Positions 44,159-52,353 of a stretch of 61,085 nt of DNA are shown here, piece by piece (the first letter of the stretch is position 1; each line of letters opens with the position of its first letter). The DNA lies in assembly GCA_937919825.1 (NCBI GenBank), contig CALFPA010000124.1, forward strand, positions 1 through 61,085, given 5' to 3'. A program made the position numbers and the translations under genes. Below the pieces are notes generated by a model. That model made no database searches, was not told the DNA's origin, and saw only the letters and a program-made list of their open reading frames with translations. Source of the stretch: an uncultured Spartobacteria bacterium (lineage in GTDB: Bacteria > Verrucomicrobiota > Verrucomicrobiia > Chthoniobacterales > Terrimicrobiaceae).

Positions 44159-44370
44159 GGTTTTGGTGCGGTGCCGCGGGTTGGGTTGGCCGAGTTCAGT
44201 CGGCCGGGTTCATTCGCCGATCACTGGAAACAAAAGATCCGGCATCGATGAACGACCTCTTCTTGAGGCGGTTGCGATGACGGAGACTTGATTGTTTTGT
44301 GGTGCTGGACGGCAGATGTTTGTGAGAAAAACGGATGAAGCGAGCGTGAAAAGGTAGGGAGTTTGGCAGA

Positions 44371-44396
44371 GGGATCAAGGAAAATTTTCCCGATCC
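44371..44396 (-). other. Dyad between rplL and rpoB
   Basis: GGGATC (44371) pairs with GATCCC (ends 44396-44397), enclosing the palindrome GGAAAATTTTCC, with small mismatches. On the minus strand it lies 20 bp after the rplL stop. No T-run follows, so it could be a processing or attenuation site rather than a simple terminator. Confidence 0.3.
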
Positions 44397-44416
44397 CCCT
44401 GCGCAAAAAATCCGAC

Positions 44417-44794
44417 TTACTTGATGTCCACTTTGGCGCCAGCGGCCTCGATCTTTTTCTTGATCTCGGCGGCTTCTTCCTTGGTGACACCTTCTTTGAG
44501 AGCCTTGGGGGCTCCTTCGACGAGGGCTTTCGCCTCGGCGAGTCCGAGACCGGCCACAGCGGCGCGGACCTCTTTAATGACGGCAATCTTGTTGCTGCCT
44601 GCATCGGTGAGGATGACATCGAAGGATGTCTTCTCTTCAGCGGCGGGAGCTGCAGCGGCGGGACCGGCGGCTGCAACGGCTACGGGAGCAGCGGCGCTAA
44701 CGCCCCATTTTTCTTCGAGTTGTTTAACGAGGTCAGCGATTTCGAGGACGGTGAGTCCGCTGAGCTGATCGACGAGTGCTTGTGTGTCTGCCAT
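44417..44794 (-). CDS. rplL: 50S ribosomal protein L7/L12
   Basis: 125 residues. N-terminal dimer domain ([20 protein letters not shown]), Ala-rich hinge, and C-terminal domain [20 protein letters not shown] with [14 protein letters not shown]-type pattern ([18 protein letters not shown]). ATG 44794 chosen; it is preceded by an ACACACAC leader. Stalk protein that recruits translation factors. Confidence 0.96.
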   Translation of the reverse strand: MADTQALVDQLSGLTVLEIADLVKQLEEKWGVSAAAPVAVAAAGPAAAAPAAEEKTSFDVILTDAGSNKIAVIKEVRAAVAGLGLAEAKALVEGAPKALKEGVTKEEAAEIKKKIEAAGAKVDIK

Positions 44795-44941
44795 ATGATG
44801 TGTGTGTTTTGGTATCGTCGCTTCCCGAGGCATCGGGTCGATTGAGCTGAGCAGCCGCCCAGCCGACGAGGAACCGGTTTATGTTTGGTTGGTATTCGTC
44901 CAGAGATTCGAAAACCTCCGGGCGAAAGTGTTTTTTTCGGG

Positions 44942-45463
44942 TTAGCTGGCGGAGCCGAGGGCGTCGGCTTTGGCTTTGAGGACGCGGGCGAGGCTCGAGG
45001 CGGGCTCGTTGAGCACACGCACGAACTGACTGGCCGGGGTCTGCAAGAGGCCCAGGAGCTTGGCGCGGAGGACATCCTTGCTCGGGAGGTCGGCTAGTTC
45101 ATTAACTTGCGCCGCATTGAGCGGAGCATTGTCGAGCACGCCGGCACGAACGGTTGGGAGCTTGAACTCCGCGGCGAAGGTTTTGATCACTTTGGCCGCA
45201 GCGCAAATGTCGGTCTCACCGGTGACCATGGCGGTCTGACCGGCCAGCGAGTCGGTGAGCTCGGGCATCTGCAATTCCTGCGCCGCGATGCGGAGGAAGG
45301 TATTGCGGACAACGCTCATTCGGGCTCCAGCCTCGTAAAGACGGGTGCGGAGCGACTCGAAGTGCGGCACTTTCATGCCGGAGTAATCGACGATCAAGAG
45401 ATATGGCGAGGCTTGAAGCTTCTCGCGGATGTCGGAAACGATGGTTGTTTTCTCGGGTCTCAT
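44942..45463 (-). CDS. rplJ: 50S ribosomal protein L10
   Basis: 173 residues. Stalk base protein that anchors L7/L12. Seen: VSDIREKLQASPYLLIVDYSGM near the start, ESLRTRLYEAGARMSVVRNT and the C-terminal helix LNEPASSLARVLKA. It starts 12 bp after rplA. The 147-bp gap to rplL may include a leader but I see no certain control site. Confidence 0.95.
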   Translation of the reverse strand: MRPEKTTIVSDIREKLQASPYLLIVDYSGMKVPHFESLRTRLYEAGARMSVVRNTFLRIAAQELQMPELTDSLAGQTAMVTGETDICAAAKVIKTFAAEFKLPTVRAGVLDNAPLNAAQVNELADLPSKDVLRAKLLGLLQTPASQFVRVLNEPASSLARVLKAKADALGSAS

Positions 45464-45475
45464 GGATGAAATGGC

Positions 45476-46177
45476 TTAGTTTTTGAGATAAGGAGCCGGA
45501 TCCACAGGGAGACCGGGCGACATCGTGGCGCTGAGGGTGATCGCGTCGACAAACGCGCCCTTGGCGGTGGCGGGGCGGGCTTTGACCACGGCGTCAATAA
45601 CGGCGCTGCCGTTTTCAACAAGGGATTTCGAGTCGAAAGAAAATTTACCAACGGGAACGGCGATGTTGCCGTTTTTATCGAGTTTGAATTCCACGCGACC
45701 GGCTTTGACTTCTTTCACGGCCTTCGCGGTGTCGTCCGTGACGGTGCCGGTTTTTGGATTCGGCATGAGGCCACGAGGTCCGAGGACCTTGCCGAGCTTG
45801 CGGACTTCCGCCATGGCAGCGGGAGTGGCGACGGCGACATCGAAATCGGAAAAGCCGGAGGTGACTTTTTTGATGAGATCCTCGAATCCCACATATTCCG
45901 CACCGGCCTGCTTGGCGGCTTCGGCGGCTTGGCCGCTGGCGAAAACAAGCACTCGGACATTCTTGCCGCTACCATTCGGGAGTGGGCAAGTGCCGCGGAC
46001 CATTTGGTCGCTCTGCTTGGGATCGACACCCAGCTTGAAGGAAAGAGTCACCGTCTGGTCGAACTTGACGGGAGGAAGGGTTTTCAAGGTTTCAACGGCG
46101 TCGTTCAAAGAGAATTTTTTATTCGCCTCTACTTTGGCCGCTGCCTCGCGGTAGCGTTTGCTGCGTTTTTTTTGCAT
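45476..46177 (-). CDS. rplA: 50S ribosomal protein L1
   Basis: 233 residues from ATG 46177 (MQKKRSKRYREA); ATG 46204 would add nine residues. L1 motifs: KFDQTVTLSFKLGVDPKQSDQMVRG-type region, VLGPRGLMPNPKTGT, and GRVEFKLDKNGNIAVPVGK. First gene of the leftward rplA-rplJ-rplL-rpoB-rpoC-rpsB-tsf group. rplK, usually directly upstream, is not here; instead rpoZ starts divergently 183 bp away. Confidence 0.95.
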   Translation of the reverse strand: MQKKRSKRYREAAAKVEANKKFSLNDAVETLKTLPPVKFDQTVTLSFKLGVDPKQSDQMVRGTCPLPNGSGKNVRVLVFASGQAAEAAKQAGAEYVGFEDLIKKVTSGFSDFDVAVATPAAMAEVRKLGKVLGPRGLMPNPKTGTVTDDTAKAVKEVKAGRVEFKLDKNGNIAVPVGKFSFDSKSLVENGSAVIDAVVKARPATAKGAFVDAITLSATMSPGLPVDPAPYLKN

Positions 46178-46359
46178 GTATTTTTTTGCAGTGCGAACGA
46201 CCATCCGGTCTCCTGCGGTTGAAGTGCCCCGGTTCGCGGGAGGGGAGAGACTAGGGGCGAGTTAGCGACTGTCAAACAAATTTCCAAAAAAAATTTGACT
46301 CCGTGACGACGACTTCTAGTGTGCACGACCGCGCTTCCGCCCAACGGCGCCACCATTTC

Positions 46360-46569
46360 ATGAAAGCCAAAAACATCGAAGCAGCCTCCAAGGTCATTAC
46401 CGAGTCCCAGATTTTAATCAACATGGTCTCCCGTCGTGTTCGTCAGTTGAACGCCGGAAGCCGTCCGCTCATCGACGCCGAAATCGGCGAAGGATTCGCT
46501 GACATCGCGCTTCAGGAAATCGCGCAAGGCAAGATCGGCCTTGCAGTGACCGAGCCTCTCGCGGCCTAA
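46360..46569 (+). CDS. rpoZ: DNA-directed RNA polymerase subunit omega
   Basis: 69 residues. Shows the omega pattern ILINMVSRRVRQLNAGSRPL and IALQEIAQGKI. It assists folding of beta' and assembly of RNA polymerase. ATG 46360 chosen; the open frame extends upstream to 46303, with no Shine-Dalgarno at either. Divergent from rplA-rpoBC, so beta, beta' and omega genes lie within 10.3 kb. Confidence 0.85.
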   Translation: MKAKNIEAASKVITESQILINMVSRRVRQLNAGSRPLIDAEIGEGFADIALQEIAQGKIGLAVTEPLAA

Positions 46570-46597
46570 GGCCTGCCCTGCGGTTGCGCACCGCTGT

Positions 46598-47059
46598 ATG
46601 TCCTCGGAAATTACCACGAACCGGAAAGCTTTTCGGGATTACCACATCCTCGAGAAATTCGAAGCCGGCGTGGAATTAAAAGGCACTGAAGTCAAGTCCC
46701 TCAGGGCTGGCTTGGTTTCGCTCCAAGGCTCTTTCGCCCGCGTGCAAAACGGCCAGATTTGGCTGCATGATTGCACGATCCAACCCTACGAGCGGGCCAG
46801 CCACGAACAGCACGAATTGAAGCGACCCCGCCGGCTCCTGATGCACCGACTCGAGATTGATCGGCTTGCTGTCTCGGTCGAGCGGGAGGGTCTCACCATT
46901 CCCGTCCTCCGGCTCTATTGGAAGAAAGGCCGCGTGAAAGCCGAGATCGGTCTGGGCAAAGGAAAGCTCGATACTGACAAGCGAATGGATTTGAAAAAAC
47001 GCGTCGAGACCCGCGAGGCGGAACGGGCGGTCTCAGCTTTCAACAAGCGCGGTCGCTGA
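46598..47059 (+). CDS. smpB: SsrA-binding protein
   Basis: 153 residues. Partner of tmRNA in trans-translation. Seen: NRKAFRDYHILEKFEAGVEL, KGTEVKSLRAG and the C-terminal KGKLDTDKRMDLKKR region. It follows rpoZ by 28 bp. The stop lies inside the 3' end of the convergent RibD-like gene (20-bp overlap). No tmRNA was recognised in the window. Confidence 0.96.
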   Translation: MSSEITTNRKAFRDYHILEKFEAGVELKGTEVKSLRAGLVSLQGSFARVQNGQIWLHDCTIQPYERASHEQHELKRPRRLLMHRLEIDRLAVSVEREGLTIPVLRLYWKKGRVKAEIGLGKGKLDTDKRMDLKKRVETREAERAVSAFNKRGR

Positions 47060-47324
47060 CCCGCCGAAAAGTCGCCAAGCAACGGCCCTCGACGACCTTC
47101 ATCGAGGCCATTCGAAAATCGAGCGGCTTCGGCAAAAACTCCCCTGGCAATCCCGTGAGCGTTGGCGTTTTCGCACCACCGAGGATTTGAGGGAAAATTT
47201 CCACCTCGATTTCTTCAATCGAATCCGTTTCCGCCAAGGCCCGGAGCGCTTCTCCCCCACCCTCGCCGGCAAGCAACTTGCCATCGACCGACATCGCGAA
47301 GCGGGTCTTTTTTTTTGCGCTCAT
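47040..47324 (-). CDS. Miniature RibD-reductase-like protein
   Basis: 94 residues. It starts with the opening of the RibD C-terminal (DHFR-like reductase) domain (TRFAMSVDGKLLAG) and then goes straight to its last part (EGGGEALRALAETDSIEEIE and FPQILGGAKTPTLTG), so about 100 residues of the usual domain are missing. ATG overlaps the flippase-like stop (ATGA), so it is translated. It may be a degraded or a reduced NADPH-binding protein; enzymatic function is doubtful. Confidence 0.65.
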   Translation of the reverse strand: MSAKKKTRFAMSVDGKLLAGEGGGEALRALAETDSIEEIEVEIFPQILGGAKTPTLTGLPGEFLPKPLDFRMASMKVVEGRCLATFRRVSDRAC

Positions 47325-48364
47325 GCGCCGGGGTTGCGGCCCTGCTCGAGGTTTTGCTCGATGCGGTGCTCCAGGGCATCGACCGCATTTTCCATCTCGC
47401 CGAGCGGCATTCTCTGCGAAGTGCGATAGCCGAGATAGATCACGCCACCGACGAGGCTCCAGAAAACCTGCATCATGAAACCCGAAAGCGAGACGAGCGT
47501 GGCGATGGATTCCGGCGTGGCATAGAGCGCACCGAGGATTTGGATGAAGAGCCCCTCGCGGAGGCCCGCTCCACCAATGCTGATGGGCAACGCCGTCACG
47601 GTCGCCACGATCGGCATCACACAATAAATGCTCAAAAGATTCAGCCCGGCACCGAAGGCTTTTGCCCCAAACCAGAATGTGGAAAACATCAGCAGATGCG
47701 CGGGGATCGAGAGCAGGAAGGCCTTGCCGACCGATCCGCCCGCCCGGGCGTATTCCACAAAAGCTCCTGCGGCCTCGACGAGCTTGTCGTGCGCGGGCAG
47801 CCATCGCGGAAGTTTCGCCGCGAGATGGAATCGCCCCGCCAGCCATGCCACGATAACAAATCCGATCGAGCCGCCGAGGATTAACGCGGCCGTGGCCACG
47901 CCGTAGCGGGTGACTTCGTGCGCCATGAGGTCCTGCCAGCGAAGCAGGATCACCACAGCCGAAACCGCCGCCAGCGCAAGCACGCCGACCACACGGTCGA
48001 TGAAAACACTCAGCAAAGCGCCGGCTTTTTTATCGGGAGCCTCGCGCATGATGAGGAAAATTTTGATGATGTCGCCGCCAGTGGCTCCGAGCAGAAAGAG
48101 GTTGAAAAACATCCCCACGAGAAGAATTCGCAAGCTCCGCCAATACGAGATCGCGATGCCCTGCACATCGAGCAGGATGATCCACCGCTTGGCCTGCAGC
48201 AGCAGCCCGCCGACGAGCGCGAGAAGGCCCGGGAGCAACCACCACTCGTTCGCCACATCGAGCGCCTCGAGCATTTTTCGATTCTGCTCGGGATTGCGGA
48301 AAATCCAGAAAAGCAGGCCGACGGTGACGAGCAACTGGATCGCGGTGAGAAGGTGTTTTTTCAT
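47321..48364 (-). CDS. Flippase-like (lysylphosphatidylglycerol synthase TM region) membrane protein
   Basis: 347 residues, about eight membrane segments. Family pattern: FFNLFLLGATGGDIIKIFLI, FIDRVVGVLALA, and the late ALPISIGGAGLREGLFI. Related proteins move or modify lipids; no catalytic domain is attached. ATG 48364 shares bases with the stop of the upstream TIM-barrel gene. It is in a three-gene leftward group. Confidence 0.82.
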   Translation of the reverse strand: MKKHLLTAIQLLVTVGLLFWIFRNPEQNRKMLEALDVANEWWLLPGLLALVGGLLLQAKRWIILLDVQGIAISYWRSLRILLVGMFFNLFLLGATGGDIIKIFLIMREAPDKKAGALLSVFIDRVVGVLALAAVSAVVILLRWQDLMAHEVTRYGVATAALILGGSIGFVIVAWLAGRFHLAAKLPRWLPAHDKLVEAAGAFVEYARAGGSVGKAFLLSIPAHLLMFSTFWFGAKAFGAGLNLLSIYCVMPIVATVTALPISIGGAGLREGLFIQILGALYATPESIATLVSLSGFMMQVFWSLVGGVIYLGYRTSQRMPLGEMENAVDALEHRIEQNLEQGRNPGA

Positions 48365-49272
48365 GTGAACCGTTTGGCCCAAGCTTCTGCCGCGTTGACG
48401 ATGTCGGCCGCCTCGGTGCGCGGGGACATTTCCAAAACCATGGCGCATTTTTTCGGAAGCAACGGCACGAGTTCGTCGAAGCGAATCCCACCGCTGAGGG
48501 GCGGGCAGTGGTCGCGAAACGGCCAGCGCGTGTCGTGAATATGGCAGCCGAGGAGCCGGGGAGCCATGGTTTCGAGATGCTCGCGGTGGTCGATGAGGCC
48601 AAGGTTTTCCTTGATCTGGGCGTGGCCGAAGTCATGCCAGTAGCCGGCGTTTTTCGAGTCAAGGCGTTTGAGAAAATTCGGGAATTCCCGCTCGCTCGGG
48701 ATCGCCTCGTAGTGTTCGCGGTTCTCGATGCCGAGCTTCACTCCGCGCTTGCCGGCGTGCTTGGCGGCTTCGCGCAGAGTGTCCAGCACACGAATGGTGT
48801 AGGCCTCGGCCACTTTCTCGCGTGTCTGCACGGCGGCGAGCTTTTGGCGGACATATTCGCGGGAGTGGAGATTGCCCTGCTCGACCATCGCACGGAGTGG
48901 TTCGCTCAAATTCAGCGAGCGCATGCGGCCGGTGTGGACGACCACAAATGGCGCTTCAAGTTTGGCCGCCCAATCGATCGTCGCGAGTGTGAGCTTGAGG
49001 GCGCGGTCACGGTCCGTCGCCCGGTCGGAGGTGAACTCGTAGCAATCCGGCGAGTCAGTCTGAACTTCGACCGGCATGGGCATGAAATTGTGGACGCTGG
49101 AGACCTGGAATTTTCGCTTTTCGCGGATTTGGAGGACACCCTCGAATTGCGACGGGCGGATGCCGTGACTGAGTTCGAGTGAGTCAAAGCCGAGCGCCAG
49201 GATTTCCTCGATCATGGCGCGGCCGTCTTGGTGACGCCAAGAATTCCAGCAGGTCGACAGCGAAAGTTTCAC
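48361..49272 (-). CDS. Sugar phosphate isomerase/epimerase-like TIM-barrel protein
   Basis: 303 residues, AP endonuclease 2/xylose isomerase-like fold. Metal-ligand-type positions occur in LGIENREHYE, WHDFGHAQIK, CHIHDTRWP and MVLEMSPR. Substrate not known. First gene of the leftward group; its stop overlaps the flippase-like start. An 11-bp-stem terminator of the facing gene lies just upstream. Confidence 0.82.
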   Translation of the reverse strand: MKLSLSTCWNSWRHQDGRAMIEEILALGFDSLELSHGIRPSQFEGVLQIREKRKFQVSSVHNFMPMPVEVQTDSPDCYEFTSDRATDRDRALKLTLATIDWAAKLEAPFVVVHTGRMRSLNLSEPLRAMVEQGNLHSREYVRQKLAAVQTREKVAEAYTIRVLDTLREAAKHAGKRGVKLGIENREHYEAIPSEREFPNFLKRLDSKNAGYWHDFGHAQIKENLGLIDHREHLETMAPRLLGCHIHDTRWPFRDHCPPLSGGIRFDELVPLLPKKCAMVLEMSPRTEAADIVNAAEAWAKRFT

Positions 49273-49330
49273 GGGGTGGAGATTAACAAAAACCAGCAGA
49301 AGGTCACGGCCCTTGTCGGGTTTGTTCGGA

Positions 49331-49370
49331 AAAGCAAAAAGGCGTTCCGCTGTGGAACTGCGGAACGCCT
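49331..49370 (-). terminator. Rho-independent terminator of the wHTH protein gene
   Basis: Perfect 11-bp stem AGGCGTTCCGC (49340-49350) / GCGGAACGCCT (49360-49370) with a 9-nt loop. Read leftward it is followed by TTTTTGCTTTT. It lies 20 bp after the stop of the 49390-49809 gene and on the right strand for it. Confidence 0.85.
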
Positions 49371-49389
49371 ATTTGTGAAATGGCCTGAC

Positions 49390-49809
49390 TTATTGCTGGG
49401 CGGGTTTGTTGCGGTATTTGCCTGCGTCCGTCTTTTCAAAATGGCCGAGTTTCTTGCCTGTGCTGCTGAACCACACATAGATGTGCTGGATCGGCTTGCC
49501 GACTTGTGCAGCGATTTCCTTCACGCTGGCTCCGGCTTCTCCGGCAGCGTTAAGGATCGAGGTGATTTGCTCTTTGAGTTGGCCCTTAGGAGCGCGTGGG
49601 CGTGTGGATTTGGCTCTTTTCGCGCCGGCTTTGCGACCGCGTTTGGCTTTTTTAGCACGGAGCACGCGAATGGCCTCGCGAGTTTCGCCGGAGGCTAATG
49701 CGGAGATTTGTTTCTCAACGGCTTCAACTTTCGCCAAGAGGGTTTCTTTTTTCTTGGTAAGAGAAAGAAGAGCCGACAAGGTTTTCGTATTAATATCTGC
49801 GAGTTTCAT
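49390..49809 (-). CDS. Basic coiled-coil/winged-helix-like DNA-binding protein
   Basis: 139 residues from ATG 49809. N-terminal heptad-like helix (TKTLSALLSLTKKKETLLAK onwards), a very basic linker (RAKKAKRGRKAGAKRAKSTR), then a compact C-terminal domain (GQLKEQITSILNAAGEAGAS, VKEIAAQVGKPIQHIYVWFS) that looks like a winged helix. Strong terminator downstream suggests high expression. A nucleoid-associated role is a guess. Divergent from the PPTase, 55 bp between starts. Confidence 0.6.
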   Translation of the reverse strand: MKLADINTKTLSALLSLTKKKETLLAKVEAVEKQISALASGETREAIRVLRAKKAKRGRKAGAKRAKSTRPRAPKGQLKEQITSILNAAGEAGASVKEIAAQVGKPIQHIYVWFSSTGKKLGHFEKTDAGKYRNKPAQQ

Positions 49810-49864
49810 GAGGCCAAAAGAAAAGCCTGAAATCGCTTCCGTGTGCAATCTTTTTTTACAACAA

Positions 49865-50509
49865 ATGAATCACTTTGAAATCCCGGGTCCGGGGGAATTC
49901 CATATTTACTGTGTCACTTCCCAAGGGGATGAAAGTATTTTGAGTAAATCTGAATATCAAAGGTATGCGTTATTTTCTTCGAAACACTCCCGAGATATTT
50001 ATCTCAAGAGTCGCAGTGCGGTGCGACATTTAGCGGCGAATTATACAGGGAAAAAAACTTCGGATTTGGAATTAGAAATCTCACCGCAAGGGAAACCTTC
50101 CTTAAAATGCACGCCGCACCTACATTTCAACCTGAGCCATTCAGGGGATTCCGTTTATATTGCCTTCTCATCTGATCCAGTGGGTTTTGATATCGAAAAA
50201 ACTTCTAGAAAAGCAAACTTCTCGAAGCTCGCGCAACGGTATTTTCAACCGAGCGAGAGGGAACTTATGGATGCCTCTTCAAAACCCGAATGTATCGCTT
50301 TTTTGGAGCTTTGGACCGCCAAGGAAGCCATGCTTAAACTCCTCGGAATCGGAATTGCTTACGGGTTGGACAAAAGTCTGGTTTTGAATCCAGAGGAAGG
50401 ACTTTTTAATGATACAAAAATCCACTTCAACCGCTATGCTTGCGGAGATTTGATAGGAACATTAGCGAGTTTTTCCAAGATTTGCTTGGTGCGCGAATTC
50501 ACTTATTGA
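49865..50509 (+). CDS. 4'-phosphopantetheinyl transferase (Sfp type)
   Basis: 214 residues. Adds phosphopantetheine to carrier proteins. Motifs: HFNLSHSGDSVYIAFS, PVGFDIEKT with metal Asp/Glu, and FLELWTAKEAMLKLLG. Length is in the Sfp range. The coding sequence is visibly A+T-richer than its neighbours, with many TTT, AAA and ATT codons, suggesting transfer. No PKS or NRPS gene is in the window. Its end overlaps the convergent TPR gene by 11 bp. Confidence 0.85.
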   Translation: MNHFEIPGPGEFHIYCVTSQGDESILSKSEYQRYALFSSKHSRDIYLKSRSAVRHLAANYTGKKTSDLELEISPQGKPSLKCTPHLHFNLSHSGDSVYIAFSSDPVGFDIEKTSRKANFSKLAQRYFQPSERELMDASSKPECIAFLELWTAKEAMLKLLGIGIAYGLDKSLVLNPEEGLFNDTKIHFNRYACGDLIGTLASFSKICLVREFTY

Positions 50510-52217
50510 CCGGAGGATTTTCGGCTTCTTCCATCGCAGCGCGAAGGTTTTCCCGAGCATCTAGAAGATTCGGATCAATCTCCAAGGCGCGACGAAAACT
50601 CGCGATCGCTTCGGTTTTTTTTCCAGATTGGTAGAGCGTCACGCCGAGATTGCACAGGAAGGTAGGATTGTCCGGATAACGCCGACAGAGGTCGGCGTAA
50701 AACTCGGCGGCCGCAGCGGGCTGGTTATCCAGCAGCAACGCCCGCGCGAGATTGGATTGGATCGCAACGATATCCGGTGATAGGCGAAGCGCCTCTTGAA
50801 AATGCTTGATGGCTGCCTTTGTATCCTTTTTGGCGAGCACAGCGGACCCGAGGTTGTTCTGCGTCTCAGCCAAATCCGGTCGCAATCGGGTAGCTTCCCG
50901 CAAATGTTCGAGCGCGACATCGACATTGCCGCGATTGAACTCCTTGGCGCCAATTCGGTTGTGAGCCTGCCAGCACTCCCAGTTATGCAGTAGGGTGTAG
51001 TTCCAAAGTTTGTCTTCATTTTCCCAGATTCCGGCATAGCGATGACTCCAGAAAGCCAGCACGACCACGACAAACGCCGCGAACGCTCCAAAAACCAGAC
51101 GCCATTTCTTTCCAGCAAGGTCGGTTGCGCGAAACCCAACTCCGACGCCCAGCGCCACGACTCCAATCATCGGGATGTAAATGAAGTGGTCCGCCACCCA
51201 CCCCACCCTCATATACGACATCGCGACGAAGCCCAGCACCGGCAGCAGCGTGATAAGATAAAATCCCACACCCATTAGCGCATGCCGACCCCAGGTTTTT
51301 CGGCGAATCCAAAAAACTCCCAGGACTCCGGCGAGAACCGACCACGGAAGGAATTGGATGAGTTCCGGAGGATTGGCATTCCACTGCGGGTAGATCGGCA
51401 GAAGCAGGACCGGCCAGAGGATTTTCGAAAGGTAGAAAAAGATCGCCATCCCGGCGATGGCAAATCGTGAGTCCAGCCCGCCAATCGGGATCGGCTCGTT
51501 ACCGATCGCGCGGCTGTGCTGAAAATACAGCGTCACCAACCCCAAAATCAGCGACACCAAAAAAAACGGCGCGGAATTCCAGAGGTCACGCCAAACAATT
51601 CGGTCCCGCCGCCACCAGATATACAGCAACATCACCACGGGGAACATCACCGCTGAGCTTTTGGCCAGCATCGCCGCTAGAAAAAACACCAACGCCCCCC
51701 AATAAAAAATCCGCCGCCCCGTATCCTCCAACCTCACAAAGAAACACCCCGCCGCCAGAAAAAACGGGAGCGAAAAGGTATTCTTCAGCTCCGAGACCCA
51801 AGCAACCGACTCCACTGCAATCGGATGAACCGCAAAAATCAACCCCGCCAGCCAAGCCCCCCTCAGCCCGATGGTTTTCAGCAACGTCCATACGAGGCAT
51901 GACCCCAGAGTGTGAAGCAGCACCGACGCGACATGGTAGCCGGTAGAGTCCATCCCGAACCATTTCCACATGAGCCAAAGCAAGCTCATCGTGAGCGGAA
52001 AGTAGTCGGCCGTTTTCGGCTCCACCCAAAAACTCGCGAACCCGTCCGGCGACTGCACCACCGGGTTTGCCGTAATCAGATAGTCGTCATCCCACAACCA
52101 GTCGCCATTGAAGACCGGCGAATAAATCCACAGGCAGGCGATCACAATCACGAGCACCTTCACGATCAGCGTTTCCCATTTTGAAAAATTGGTCTGGGAC
52201 TTGCGGGTGGTGTTCAT
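50499..52217 (-). CDS. Polytopic membrane protein with C-terminal TPRs, GT-C/TMTC-like
   Basis: 572 residues. About ten membrane segments (to about residue 370) and four to five TPRs at the end (AEFYADLCRRYPDNPTFLCN, NLGVTLYQSGKKTEAIASFR). The first loop holds FNGDWLWDDDYLI, an acidic motif as in GT-C glycosyltransferases, and the layout equals that of TMTC O-mannosyltransferases. Glycosyl transfer is an inference. ATG 52217 was chosen over TTG 52238. Confidence 0.7.
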   Translation of the reverse strand: MNTTRKSQTNFSKWETLIVKVLVIVIACLWIYSPVFNGDWLWDDDYLITANPVVQSPDGFASFWVEPKTADYFPLTMSLLWLMWKWFGMDSTGYHVASVLLHTLGSCLVWTLLKTIGLRGAWLAGLIFAVHPIAVESVAWVSELKNTFSLPFFLAAGCFFVRLEDTGRRIFYWGALVFFLAAMLAKSSAVMFPVVMLLYIWWRRDRIVWRDLWNSAPFFLVSLILGLVTLYFQHSRAIGNEPIPIGGLDSRFAIAGMAIFFYLSKILWPVLLLPIYPQWNANPPELIQFLPWSVLAGVLGVFWIRRKTWGRHALMGVGFYLITLLPVLGFVAMSYMRVGWVADHFIYIPMIGVVALGVGVGFRATDLAGKKWRLVFGAFAAFVVVVLAFWSHRYAGIWENEDKLWNYTLLHNWECWQAHNRIGAKEFNRGNVDVALEHLREATRLRPDLAETQNNLGSAVLAKKDTKAAIKHFQEALRLSPDIVAIQSNLARALLLDNQPAAAAEFYADLCRRYPDNPTFLCNLGVTLYQSGKKTEAIASFRRALEIDPNLLDARENLRAAMEEAENPPVNK

Positions 52218-52266
52218 GAAAAAGTTTTGCTGAAACAAACGGCGTCGGTAGGCGGATTAGCACCAA

Positions 52267-52315
52267 CTCAAAAATTGAGCGAAAAAAAAATTGATGCCCG
52301 AACCGCGCCGGTTCG
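52267..52315 (+). promoter_or_regulatory. Two dyads in the cytochrome oxidase operon leader
   Basis: CTCAA-AAA-TTGAG (52267-52279), followed by an A-run, and CGAACCG-CGC-CGGTTCG (52299-52315, perfect 7-bp stem) followed by TATATAAC. Both are in the 136-bp gap between the divergent starts of the TPR gene and ctaD. They could be an operator, a hairpin in the leader, or a stop signal. Confidence 0.35.
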
Positions 52316-52353
52316 TATATAACCTAGTCGATCTTTTAACCAACAACTCCACA

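Noticed and set aside
44371-44396. Dyad after rplL as a Rho-independent terminator
   Set aside because: No T-run follows on the minus strand, and rpoB continues in the same direction; kept only as a low-confidence structure.
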